Shown here piece by piece: positions 45,801-56,075 of a stretch of 64,000 bases of DNA. Position 1 is the stretch's first letter, and every line of letters starts with the position of its first letter. Location: the NCBI RefSeq assembly GCF_963678635.1, contig NC_087065.1, forward strand, positions 69,752,956 to 69,816,955. Direction: 5' to 3'. The stretch comes from Symsagittifera roscoffensis. Taxonomy: Eukaryota > Xenacoelomorpha > Acoela > Convolutidae. The notes below the pieces were generated by a model. The model saw only the letters and a list, made by a program, of their open reading frames with translations, was not told the origin of the DNA and ran no database searches. The position numbers and the translations under genes were made by a program.

Positions 45801-46523
45801 CGCGCTCTCCTTCACAATTAGTATATAGTGTTGCCCAAAGCGCCTTTAGAAAATTTAAGGGTTGTTCGGCCTAAAGTGGATGTCATAAAATAATATCAAA
45901 GGGAGATCCTTTGGTTGGTGAGGGGGTTGACTACCTGAGGGGGGCATGGTTGTTCGCCTTCCCCTAAATCCGCCCCTGAAGTGGGTCTGTACTTTTATGC
46001 ATGATGGAATTATACTTTTCGGCAACATACATCAGCTATCTTAGAACAAATACTTTCCAACCGTTTCTTTTTTGAATTTGCTTAACTTTCTGAAAAAATG
46101 CAATGCAGCTCCAGTCAGAGCCAAAAGCAACTTTAAGGGTAGCTGTTCTCTTAACACTTCTAATTGGTGTGCTTTTGCGTGTTAAAATCACCTGAATTTC
46201 TATTCCTGCACCTTCAGTTTCGTCGGTTGAAAAAGTTCAAAGTTAAAAAAAAACGTGTCAAAAACATTGTGAACAAGTCGTGAAACTTCATACCTCCACG
46301 CGGGGTAAGCGAATGCGACAATATTGATGAGAAGTTCACTTCCGAAGGTGAAAATGAACACAAGAGCCACTAGAGCGATTCCTCCGAGCACGAAGTTGAT
46401 CCGCTTGATGCCTGTTGCCTGCTCTGCCTGTGCTAATACATCCGTCACTTTGTTCTTTTTGTGCAGTTCAGAGTCTAACTGGTCAATGTAGGGTTGCAGT
46501 TTCGACTTCAAATCGGCCGCCAT
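39846..46523 (-). CDS. REEP5/6-like (DP1/TB2/HVA22) ER-shaping protein
   Basis: Minus-strand exons 46523-46294, 42877-42667 and 40058-39846 give 654 nt, 217 aa, with GT-AG introns of 3416 and 2608 bp. The family inserts a reticulon-like hydrophobic hairpin domain into the ER membrane to stabilise tubules. Diagnostic stretches are KVTDVLAQAEQATGIKR, two hydrophobic segments ending FAYPAW, the family signature AIESKEQDDDTQWLMYWVVY in exon 2, LLLCAWCMAP, and VVIYYNVVRPFVKKY across the exon 2/3 junction. The length is close to vertebrate REEP5/6 (about 190-210 aa). The C-terminal tail (EKAAKEAAMSLGSDLYKTAD.., ending acidic) resembles the amphipathic tail of the family. The ATG at 46523 has A at -3 and begins MAADLKSKLQPYIDQL. 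The only weak point is that no cDNA confirms the splice joins, but every join preserves a conserved motif. Confidence 0.93.
40862..40980. repeat. ATAATCTGTAGAT degenerate repeat, cluster 1
   Basis: Four or more copies of TAATCTGTA(G/T)AT within 120 bp of REEP intron 2, matching a second cluster about 600 bp away. Confidence 0.6.
41470..41582. repeat. ATAATCTGTAGAT degenerate repeat, cluster 2
   Basis: Again several TAATCTGTATA/TAATTTGTAGA/CAGATAATCT units. The two clusters may be the ends of one element of about 720 bp in intron 2, but the orientation is mixed and I could not define ends. Confidence 0.5.
41583..41813 (-). mobile_element. R2 hAT-type MITE fragment in REEP intron 2
   Basis: Ends in CCTAGATCCGCCCCT, the R2 terminal repeat, and contains TTGCCTGCGGCGCAGAAAAT and GAGAGCTCGGAAAATCAACC. 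Only one terminus is intact. Confidence 0.6.
42060..42440 (+). repeat. R1 interspersed repeat in REEP intron 2
   Basis: GGGGGTTTAAAAATTGATAA, CATATAACGCGCGTAAACAG and CAGGGCATCGCCCCTGATAC occur in R1 order. Confidence 0.6.
42549..42567. repeat. Poly(C) run close to the REEP intron 2 donor
   Basis: An almost pure C run (a G run in the REEP transcript) about 100 nt downstream of the 5' splice site at 42666, followed by more G-rich sequence on the plus strand (GGGGTTTGGGGTGGGGTTGG, 42606-42625). Homopolymer length may be unreliable. Confidence 0.7.
45563..45978. mobile_element. R2 hAT-type MITE, complete copy in REEP intron 1
   Basis: The left end reads CAGGGACGGATCTAAG and the right end is the complement of CAGGGGCGGATTTAGG. 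Flanks AAGTGGTT (45555-45562) and AAGTGGGT (45979-45986) form an 8-bp target duplication with one mismatch. Both the CAGGG-type ends and the 8-bp duplication are hallmarks of hAT elements. The 416-bp interior has no transposase. Fragments occur at 23380, 25010, 41583 and 46910. Confidence 0.85.
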
Positions 46524-46556
46524 ATTTGTTTATTTGTTTGTTTATGCGGTCGCTTT

Positions 46557-47400
46557 TCTAAACGATGAAAGTTAGAAATAAAGTTCAGGTAATATTTTGA
46601 AGGACCTTATGGCGGATTGGTTATAACTGTTTTTTTTTACCTAAGGTATATGCGCTACCTTTGTATTACGCACGCACATATTGAATGGAGTAAAAATATT
46701 CCCCTCTCTTCTCGTGATTTGCAGTTGTTTAAAAAACCCATCAACAAAATATTTGCAGGAAAATCAGCAGAAATTCTGCTAGATATTTACTACAGTTCAG
46801 CGTACTTTTGAGCGTATTTACTTTAAATAGTAAACTCTTGATCAAAATAATACTTTAAAATCATGATCAAAATAATACTTTTAGGTTAACTTTTTGTAAT
46901 GCCGATCAAAATGGATTTTTAAGCTCTCGCTAAACACTAAAAATACCCTAATTCGAGGAAAATTTTGGACCGTATTAAACGAGTGTCGTAAAAAATAAAC
47001 GAAAAAAAGGAAAATGGTAAAACTTTAGGTGGCTAGGAGGTCGAACTCCCTCCTGGGGGAAATGTCAAATCGCCCCCTTCCGACCCCCTAAATCTGCCCT
47101 TGTATGCAATCTTAAGACCTCTTCCTATCTATATCTTAACTAATCCCCTCATCTAAAAAAAATCAGTTTCAAAAATATAAACATTTTGATTCAGAATGCG
47201 TATCGAATTTTCGATCAACTGATCATTTTAAGCATCTAGAGACAATTTTTGAAGACCAAAAACATCAAATTTGGGCCATATAATTTCCCGGTTGAACATT
47301 CCAAAATAGAGATTCTTACCTCGAAATTAATCTGTTCGATGTTGTCCTTAAGTTGTGATTACTGTCGTCAGCTAATAAAACGAGCGAAACTGGAAAGAAA
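46557..47400 (-). other. Possible 5'UTR exon and intron of the REEP gene
   Basis: Upstream of the REEP start codon (minus strand), a TTTAG acceptor at 46560-46558 leaves a 34-nt leader before the ATG. A GGTAAG donor at 47320-47315 would end an untranslated exon extending to roughly 47390, giving a 762-bp intron. This is pattern-based only. Confidence 0.3.
46910..47103 (+). repeat. R2 MITE fragment
   Basis: Carries the R2 3' end: GGTGGCTAGGAGGTCGAACT, then CCCCCTAAATCTGCCCTT, with GCTCTCGCTAAACACTAAAA upstream. It lies in the putative REEP 5'UTR intron. Confidence 0.55.
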
Positions 47401-48312
47401 ACTTAAATCAAACAGCTCCTCAAAATAGTATGACTAAATGGTGATCTGGTATTATAAAATCAACGCTAAATTAGCCGCGGGCAAAATGCACGTTTATGCT
47501 GTTTGTATACAAATTCTGTGATATTGTTCGAAAGCAACCAAATTAGCCTACGGATATTTTGAAAAGTAGAGAAAATCACGAAAATTTGGTCATAAAGTTT
47601 AACGCTTCTATGCGGCTGTCGAATTATGATAAGCTTTTCGCTGGTATGTTTCGGTACTTTGAATCTTTTGTTTGCAACGCAACGTTGAAATCACGTGAAC
47701 TTCAACCTTACCAAATGTGCTGAAGATTTGTTTGAATAATATGTTGAATATTATGGTACAAATTGAGCGCGTGGAGTTTGGTTTGAAGCGATATCCATTA
47801 GACAAAAGCATACATTATAAACTGATGGAACCATCTGTTTGCAAAAACAAAGTCGGCGTGAAAAACTATTGATGCAACATGCCGGAATCTTTTGTATATT
47901 TACCATAAACTATGCGAGTATATATAAAATGCAGCTAGGAAAAGATTTAGTTAAAAATGTTTGTGAAATATTTGCGATTTTTGCAAAAATAACTGTTATA
48001 TGTTTTTATAAAATTAGGGACCGATTAATTAAATATTTCATCGAAAGACGAAACGATTGCTCAAATCCAGCATTGCCGTTCCTTCGATCAAGCGTGTAAA
48101 GACTTCGAAAAATGATTTTTTTTCTTACAAGAAGCGTTTACTTACCTTTACCTAATCATGAACAATGTGCTAGCATCTTTTGATTTTCTGTTTGGCTGAT
48201 TATTTGAAAAAAAAAGTAACTCGCTCGAATGAACTCCAAAAGGTGGTCTGTGAATCTCTTAAGGAAGTAATAAGTCTTAAGGAACCAAAATTTCCCCAAT
48301 CAATCGAAGAAG
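47401..48312. other. Stretch between REEP gene and retroelement flank
   Basis: No recognised gene. An 86-codon plus-strand open frame (47839-48099) has no supporting motif. Confidence 0.35.
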
Positions 48313-49367
48313 CAAAATCACTACCAAAAATATAAGAATTGAAGCGAGACTAAACGATTTTTTTTTGTTTTGGAGTAAATTTCCCGTTAGATTTCGTTCA
48401 CTTATGGATAAACATTTGGATGCACTCGTATTTTCTTAAACTAAAAATCTGGTCATTTGATTTGAACCATGTAAAAGCTGTTGAAAAACTGACGTACTTC
48501 AAATTCCGGGCAAAGGATTTAAGTCCAGACTATAGCGACCACACTTGTGGTTTTTTTAGATTGTCGCAATCGTATGATGGTTATTTGCAGACCTCCGTGA
48601 CCATATTCAGAATTTTCGAGAATTTTCTGACCAAATGAAAGTAAACAGAATTCACTGCCATTACAGAAGTGCTGAATCTGGCTGCCATGTTTGATGGTTT
48701 TTAAACAAATAACAGTTTTTACCATTTATTAGAGACAGGATAGGGTCTTCATCATCATCTAGATCTTGATGAAGAGTCCAAAACAACGCGACAACAAGAT
48801 CTCGATGAGTTTGCGGTCTCAACAACAAAGTCGCGAACATCTAGTGTCAAGAGTTTGCAACAATTATTTTCATTGACATGCAAGGGGTCTCCCTGCAGTT
48901 TTGACAGAGCTCCAAAAATAGCGGACTGCTGAAGCTAAAAAAGTTTCAAAAGCTGAAAAACTGAAAAAAAAAACAGAAACTGTTTTCGATAGTAACACAC
49001 AAACTAAAGTTAAGTTTTTAAGCTTACTCTAACTATGACTAAAAGCTTACAACTTTTTTTTATCAAATAACGAAAACGCAGTCTGCCGTAATTAGAAAAC
49101 ATATAACAAATTGGCAAATTTGCCTATTTTGTGTAAAGTAGTTGTCATTTTTTTCCTTGATTGGGCTTGAAAAAAAATTTGCTCATGAATTGCAAGTTTA
49201 TTGGTCCCATACTGCGACGCTTAATAGGTTAAAAAAAACTTTTTTTTGGGTGAGCTTGAACAGGTGGCTCCATAGTTTTCCGGGGAAATTATTTTGCTTG
49301 GAAACATTTTTTTGATCAACGGGAGTCTGTCCAGGTGTTGATGTCTTCTTTTCCTTTTTTTCCCTTG

Positions 49368-49778
49368 TGGAACCTGATCTAAACTACATTTTATGATTGG
49401 ATAAATTAGATATTTTACCACTGTAAAGTATTTAATATTAACCAATCATGATCCATCTAACTAACAACCCACTTATTTGTAAGTGCTGAAATTACTTGTA
49501 ATTTCAGCACCAGAGAGATTTGAATTTAACTTAGAAATTAGTTGCCTCTCCAAGAGAACTTCAGCAGCCGCAATAAACCAGTATACCCTAGATCTATTGA
49601 GCCTAGCAGAGACTAGTTAAACAACTTGAGACTAGAATAGTATAAGAGTAAGATTAGGATCGGTATTAGACTAAGAAGTTGCACGAATCTATCCGGCCGA
49701 AAATAAGATAGCGCGACGAGCAGACGATGTACCCTATCCGAAATTACTCTATGAGTTAACCACATCGGTCCTAACTTA
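49368..49778 (+). mobile_element. LTR, first tandem copy
   Basis: A 411-bp direct repeat starting TGGAACC and ending CCTAACTTA, identified by its match to the solo LTR at 26865-27273, whose ends are defined by a target duplication. Two bases later comes a primer-binding-like TGGTGCGACC. The sequence just upstream is polypyrimidine on the plus strand, so it is not a plus-strand polypurine tract. This argues that the upstream segment is chromosomal flank rather than the 3' end of another element. Confidence 0.8.
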
Positions 49779-49780
49779 TC

Positions 49781-49798
49781 TGGTGCGACCATAAGTCT
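49781..49798 (+). promoter_or_regulatory. Primer binding site, first copy
   Basis: TGGTGCGACCATAAGTCT starts with the TGG complementary to tRNA 3'-CCA, two bases after the LTR end. The tRNA species was not determined. Confidence 0.6.
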
Positions 49799-51770
49799 CG
49801 AATAAGACCTTAATAGCTTAGAATTAACCAAATATAGATTAGAAATTAGACAAAACTTTTTCAAAATGTTACACGATAATTTATTAATTGAAATGTCTCT
49901 ACGACTCAATAGATCAGAGCCAATATTCCGAACAATACTAGAACTACACGGTATTGGAAGAAGACCACGGACAAAAGACGATATACGACTACGTAGAAAC
50001 TTACCATTTAGTTTTATGGTTGTACGGCAAAAGCCAACACAAACTTTTATATTTAGAATCTTATTAGCAATGAATTTAGATTTTCATTTGCAAACATAAA
50101 ATCTTGAAGTCAATCTTCATAATCATTTCAGGCGCTAAACAAAAATATTAATATACAATAACGATTGATAAAAAGATCTCAGATCGTTTTCCTAAAATTC
50201 TGCAGTATTATATAAAACATGTTTGGAAAATATTTATTGAAAATCAAAATAAAAATTAGTAGCATGACAATAAACTGTTAGTAATCATAAAATCATCAGT
50301 TGTCCCAGCTTCATCACCTAAAACATAACAGCAATCATAAGCTCACTAATATCATTAAAACACTAAATCTTTTCTTAAATAAATTTAAACCATTTTAAAC
50401 TTAAATTCACTTAATTTTAAAATCAGATCATCAAGGCTTATCCTTGGATCTTAATTCATTTTCTATTTAATTAAATTTGAACTTGATCATCAAGGCCTAT
50501 CCTTGGATCAAAAAGAACAATTTTGTTCTCCCCCACCCACTTAGCTAGTGTCTAACGACCTCAAACGTCGATTCACTATCCAACCCTTTCAAAAAACCCA
50601 AGACTATTAGAAACTTTTGAACAAAACTAATCATTCAAATTAGGATAAACAGGATAAACTTCACTTGAACCCTCCTCTTACCAGACCCAGGATAAATCGT
50701 AGACTTAGTAAGACAAAATCACTACCAGAAATATAAGAATTGAAGCGAGACTAAACGATTTTTTTTTGTTTTGGAGTAAATTTCCCGTTAGATTTCGTTC
50801 ACTTATGGATAAACATTTGGATGCACTCGTATTTTCTTAAACTAAAAATCTGGTCATTTGATTTGAACCATGTAAAAGCTGTTGAAAAACTGACTTACTT
50901 CAAATTCCGGGCAAAGGATTTAAGTCCAGACTATAGCGACCACACTTGTGGTTTTTTTTAGATTGTCGCAATCGTATGATGGTTATTTGCAGACCTCCGT
51001 GACCATATTCAGAATATTCGAGAATTTTCTGACCAAATGAAAGTAAACAGAATTCACTGCCATTACAGAAGTGCTGAATCTGGCTGCCATGTTTGATGGT
51101 TTTTAAACAAATAACAGTTTTTACCATTTATTAGAGACAGGATAGGGTCTTCATCATCATCTAGATCTTGATGAAGAGTCCAAAACAACGCGACAACAAG
51201 ATCTCGATGAGTTTGCGGTCTCAACAACAAAGTCGCGAACATCTAGTGTCAAGAGTTTGCAACAATTATTTTCATTGACATGCAAGGGGTCTCCCTGCAG
51301 TTTTGACAGAGCTCCAAAAATAGCGGACTGCTGAAGCTAAAAAAGTTTCAAAAGCTGAAAAACTGAAAAAAAAACAGAAACTGTTTTCGATAGTAACACA
51401 CAAACTAAAGTTAAGTTTTTAAGCTTACTCTAACTATGACTAAAAGCTTACAACTTTTTTTTTATCAAATAACGAAAACGCAGTCTGCCGTAATTAGAAA
51501 ACATATAACAAATTGGCAAATTTGCCTATTTTGTGTAAAGTAGTTGTCATTTTTTTCCTTGATTGGGCTTGAAAAAAATTTTGCTCATGAATTGCAAGTT
51601 TATTGGTCCCATACTGCGACGCTTAATAGGTAAAAAAAACTTTTTTTTTGGGTGAGCTTGAACAGGTGGCTCCATAGTTTTCCGGGGAAATTATTTTGCT
51701 TGGAAACATTTTTTTGATCAACGGGAGTCTGTCCAGGTGTTGATGTCTTCTTTTCCTTTTTTTTCCCTTG

Positions 51771-52181
51771 TGGAACCTGATCTAAACTACATTTTATGAT
51801 TGGATAAATTAGATATTTTACCACTGTAAAGTATTTAATATTAACCAATCATGATCCATCTAACTAACAACCCACTTATTTGTAAGTGCTGAAATTACTT
51901 GTAATTTCAGCACCAGAGAGATTTGAATTTAACTTAGAAATTAGTTGCCTCTCCAAGAGAACTTCAGCAGCCGCAATAAACCAGTATACCCTAGATCTAT
52001 TGAGCCTAGCAGAGACTAGTTAAACAACTTGAGACTAGAATAGTATAAGAGTAAGATTAGGATCGGTATTAGACTAAGAAGTTGCACGAATCTATCCGGC
52101 CGAAAATAAGATAGCGTGACGAGCAGACGGTGTACCTTATCCGAAATTACTCTATGAGTTAACCACATCGGTCCTAACTTA
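51771..52181 (+). mobile_element. 5' LTR of the full-length retroelement (second tandem copy)
   Basis: Same length and ends as the LTR at 49368-49778, with few substitutions between them. It directly precedes the leader and gag of the coding element, so it acts as that element's 5' LTR. The matching 3' LTR is beyond the window. If its flank is CTTG, it would pair with the bases before 51771. Confidence 0.82.
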
Positions 52182-52183
52182 TC

Positions 52184-52201
52184 TGGTGCGACCATAAGTC
52201 T
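52184..52201 (+). promoter_or_regulatory. Primer binding site of the full-length element
   Basis: Identical to the site at 49781; it begins with TGG two bases after the LTR. Confidence 0.65.
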
Positions 52202-53428
52202 CGAATAAGACCTTAATAGCTTAGAATTAACCAAATATAGATTAGAAATTAGACAAAACTTTTTCAAAATGTTACACGATAATTTATTAATTGAAATGTC
52301 TCTACGACTCAATAGATCAGAGCCAATATTCCGAACAATACTAGAACTACACGGTATTGGAAGAAGACCACGGACAAAAAACGATATACGACTACGTAGA
52401 AACTTACCATTTAGTTTTATGGTTGTACGGCAAAAGCCAACACAAACTTTTATATTTAGAATCTTATTAGCAATGAATTTAGATTTTCATTTGCAAACAT
52501 AAAATCTTGAAGTCAATCTTCATAATCATTTCAGGCGCTAAACAAAAATATTAATATACAATAACGATTGATAAAAAGATCTCAGATCGTTTTCCTAAAA
52601 TTCTGCAGTATTATATAAAACATGTTTGGAAAATATTTATTGAAAATCAAAATAAAAATTAGTAGCATGACAATAAACTGTTAGTAATCATAAAATCATC
52701 AGTTGTCCCAGCTTCATCACCTAAAACATAACAGCAATCATAAGCTCACTAATATCATTAAAACACTAAATCTTTTCTTAAATAAATTTAAACCATTTTA
52801 AACTTAAATTCACTTAATTTTAAAATCAGATCATCAAGGCTTATCCTTGGATCTTAATTCATTTTCTATTTAATTAAATTTGAACTTGATCATCAAGGCC
52901 TATCCTTGGATCAAAAAGAACAATTTTGTTCTCCCCCACCCACTTAGCTAGTGTCTAACGACCTCAAACGTCGATTCACTATCCAACCCTTTCAAAAAAC
53001 CAAAGACTAATAGAAACTTTTGAACAAAACTAATCATTCAAATTAGGATAAACAGTGAAGAACTTCGGTTATTCATCCTTCACTTGAACCCTCCTCTTAC
53101 CAGACCCAGGATAAATCGTAGACTTAGTAAGTTTAAAATAGTATCTAACGAACTACTCGCGTTCTAATTATACCTGAACCTTGTGGATCGATTTACTATT
53201 CTCCAACCCTTGAACACAATCACTACCCTTAAGTAAGATTAAGTAAGTTAACACTTTAACTTATACTAGCCACGAGAAAGTAAAAAATCATTCTTCGGAA
53301 TCGATATACTTTTCTCTCCAACCCTGAACAATAGACCCAGGTTAAGCTAACCAAAAAATCGTAAGGACTAACAATTTAAGAAAATAGAAATCATCTAACA
53401 ACTTTTTGCATCCGTCATCCTAAACCTT
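52202..53428 (+). other. Retroelement leader with stem-loops and repeated motifs
   Basis: This is untranslated leader between the primer binding site and the first ORF. A 77-codon open frame (52269-52502, also 49866-50099) begins near its start and could be an upstream ORF. Two 25-nt stem-loops, GATC-AT-CAAGG/loop/CCTTG-GATC, lie at 52829-52853 and 52888-52912. A motif CGATTYACTAT..CCAACCCT recurs at 52972, 53189 and 53302. Confidence 0.6.
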
Positions 53429-53896
53429 ATGTCATTTAAAAATCTAGGAAACAAACAAACAATCGTTTTGCACAACTGTGAAATAGATAACAAAAAATAC
53501 GACCTTTTAATCACACCACACACACAAACAGTTGGATATATCAGAACAAAACGACAAACACTAAAAAGGAAAATAATAACTAAACAAAGACAAATAACAC
53601 GAAAAAGATTTTCCAAAAATAGAAACGCATTCTCAGAATCAGTAGTCAGCAATTTAGACGAACTTTATAAATTAAAAGAATCCATTGATAAAAATTGTCC
53701 TATTCACGATCAATTATATTTTTCCGACTCAGAAACAACTTCAAATTCATCAAAAAGAGGAAAAAGACGAATAAAAAAGCAATATAAACACAAACCAGTA
53801 CACTTATATAACTGGAATCAACCAATTAGACACATCGATAATTACCTATTAACAGTCATTAAACGAAAAAATGAGCCAAACACACACTCCAAGTGA
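53429..53896 (+). CDS. Retroelement ORF1, small basic protein
   Basis: 155 aa starting at the first good ATG after the leader and overlapping the next ORF by 26 nt in a different frame, across an A-run (GAAAAAATGAG). The protein is rich in Lys/Arg (TKRQTLKRKIITKQRQITRK) and Thr/Ser. No domain is recognised. Position and charge fit an N-terminal Gag (matrix or nucleic-acid binding) part or an accessory protein. The overlap suggests frameshifting or re-initiation. Confidence 0.55.
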   Translation: MSFKNLGNKQTIVLHNCEIDNKKYDLLITPHTQTVGYIRTKRQTLKRKIITKQRQITRKRFSKNRNAFSESVVSNLDELYKLKESIDKNCPIHDQLYFSDSETTSNSSKRGKRRIKKQYKHKPVHLYNWNQPIRHIDNYLLTVIKRKNEPNTHSK

Positions 53897-56007
53897 AGAT
53901 AGTCCAGATGATGACGATATCTACCCCTTCCTCGTAGATGCACCCAATGATAGAGGACAGCATATACTTTGCAAGAATTTACTACTAAATTTATTTGAAC
54001 CCGGAATCAGCCCATGTAAAGCAGAGTTCCCAGATGTAAAGATCAAAAGACAAATTATTGATCACTATCTGAAAGATATATGTAATTTGACACAACAATA
54101 CGGAATTTACACCATAGAATTCAGCTCACCAAACCCGAATCACCGCAAATATGTAATTCAAACAGACGATCTTGATTTAGAATTTTCAAAAGTATTCTCA
54201 GAATATATAAAAAGCATACAATATCATAACTCACATAGAGCAAACTCCATATTTACTAATGAAGTTTTTGCAATAATATATAGTTATATTTCAATATTAG
54301 AAAACGAAAACCCAATCCCGCATATCTCACCGAATGAGACATCCAAACATATAAAGGTACGACATGAAATCGCACTATTTTCAACTTTTCTACATAAAAT
54401 TAAAGAAAATTTCACTAAAGATGATGTTTCACAACATACAAAACATGACTTTAAAAAAATCTTGGCATGGTTTATAATAGATTATTTCACACATAATATA
54501 GATTTAATTTCACAAGCAAGAAAAAATTTCAGACCTCAAAATTCAAACGATGATACCGCCATCACAGAACAGTCAGACTACGTTTGGGACCCCGAATGGT
54601 CTCATTATGCATTTATAAATATCCCAAAATCAATTGCAAGTCAAGCAATAAGTACAATATCTTATACAAGAGATTATGTAAGAGTAGTACCATTAACCAT
54701 TGATGCAACACCATTAAACTACAATACATTTTTACACGATACGCGAAATAACAGCTTAAACTCGACCATCATACACAAGGAAAACCTTAATGGAACTAGG
54801 AACCTCACTCAACAAGATATTCAAACACCATCACACTTCATAAATGAAGAAATTGTACAAACAACAACCACTACACAACAAAGTATTTCACCAATACGTC
54901 CAAATTTAACAACACCAAGAAATACAAACACTTCACTAGCACAGGTAACCTTACAATCAACCGTTAAACCTTCGGTTGCTCCAAAATATTCACAAATGGA
55001 TTATCAAACATATAGACCCATGACAATACCGTCAAAAACACGCAGAACGTTCACAAGAAACACTTTTGCGGAACACAATTATAATTACGCACATTCATCA
55101 AAAACAAACTATCCCCCACGAAAAAATCATAATAATCAGATAAGATCTCGATATTGGGATAACCCAATGGCAACAACCAACTCAGTAAATTTTCAAACTA
55201 ATTCAATCCTCCACAGGATCGTAGTGAAAATTACCCATTCTTTCAACAGAATAAAAATAAAAAGCAAGCATCTCATCAAACGGATTATTTATCCTCTGAC
55301 GATGATTATTTACAACCAGATATATTTGCAACATATACTCAAGAATATCGTGGACAAGGAGTGCAAAAACCGTATACATATCATAGAATTTTTTCTCCAC
55401 ACCCAACAGATACACAACATCAACAACCAACACAAATGCAAAACCAAATTAATACACAATCTTTTCAACCAATTCAGCCACAAAACCCAATCATTACACA
55501 CTCGTATCAACCAACACAAATGCAAAATGAAATACCACTTCCATATTACCTTCAACAACACGAAATAACAAAAAATCAACTTTCAAATTTTTCACAAATG
55601 CCAAATGCAGCAGAATCATTACAAATGACAATGAATCCATACCTATGGGTGGATCATGAATAACATCAAACAAACCATTTATGGTATTCACAGGAACAGA
55701 CCCTGAATATTCTGTAGAAGATTATTTAAATGCAGTAACAGCAAATTTAATTTTAAATATAGGACCTGAACCAATTAATACGCCACTACATCAAAACTGG
55801 ATACATCGACGCACAGCGTTGATACAGACAACCTTAGACGGCGCAGCCCAAAAATGGTTTTCAGTATTGCCTATAGAAATAAAATCAAATTGGAAAAGAT
55901 TTACACAAGAATTTTCAAAAATGTTTGACTCCGAAAGAAACAAACAACAACAAAGAGTTTTATGTAATGAAATTCGCAGATTACCAAATGAAACATCAAA
56001 CAATTAG
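53871..56007 (+). pseudogene. Retroelement gag, frameshifted
   Basis: The frame is open from ATG 53871 to about 55204. A better continuation (Gln/Pro-rich, NPPQDRSENYPFFQQ, to NPYLWVDHE) lies in another frame at 55205-55663, and the capsid core continues in a third frame at 55664-56007. That last part reads KPFMVFTGTDPEYSVEDYL, then TTLDGAAQKWFSVLP and FTQEFSKMFDSER, matching the retrotransposon Gag (capsid) family. A further shift near 56000 leads into the pol frame via RIEKLVRKAYS. These are at least three frame changes in otherwise clean coding sequence, so either the copy is decaying or the assembly has indel errors. Confidence 0.7.
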
Positions 56008-56075
56008 CAGTACGTATCGAAAAACTAGTTCGAAAAGCATATTCATTAAATACACACGACTAAAAAAACACAAAA

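Larger units (their letters stand above)
48313..53131 (+). repeat. Tandem duplication, two 2.4-kb units
   Basis: Unit 1 spans 48313-50712 and unit 2 spans 50714-53131. Both begin CAAAATCACTACC and end AGACTTAGTAAG, and they differ by scattered substitutions and a small indel near 53050. Each unit contains 1.05 kb of flank, a 411-bp LTR, a primer binding site and about 0.93 kb of leader. The junction (GTAAG-A-CAAAATC) shows an AAG microhomology with the outer flanks plus one extra A, which fits one local duplication event after the retroelement inserted. Confidence 0.9.

Noticed and set aside
48313-49367. Reading this segment as the 3' internal end of a preceding tandem retroelement
   Set aside because: The sequence just before the LTR is polypyrimidine on the plus strand rather than a polypurine tract, and a single local duplication explains the layout more simply. 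It is not fully excluded.
49781-49798. Assigning the primer binding site to a particular tRNA
   Set aside because: The sequence is TGG-led but could not be matched to a specific tRNA 3' end without a database.
49613-52312. 98-codon minus-strand frames in both LTR copies
   Set aside because: Antisense through LTR and leader, repeated only because of the tandem duplication.
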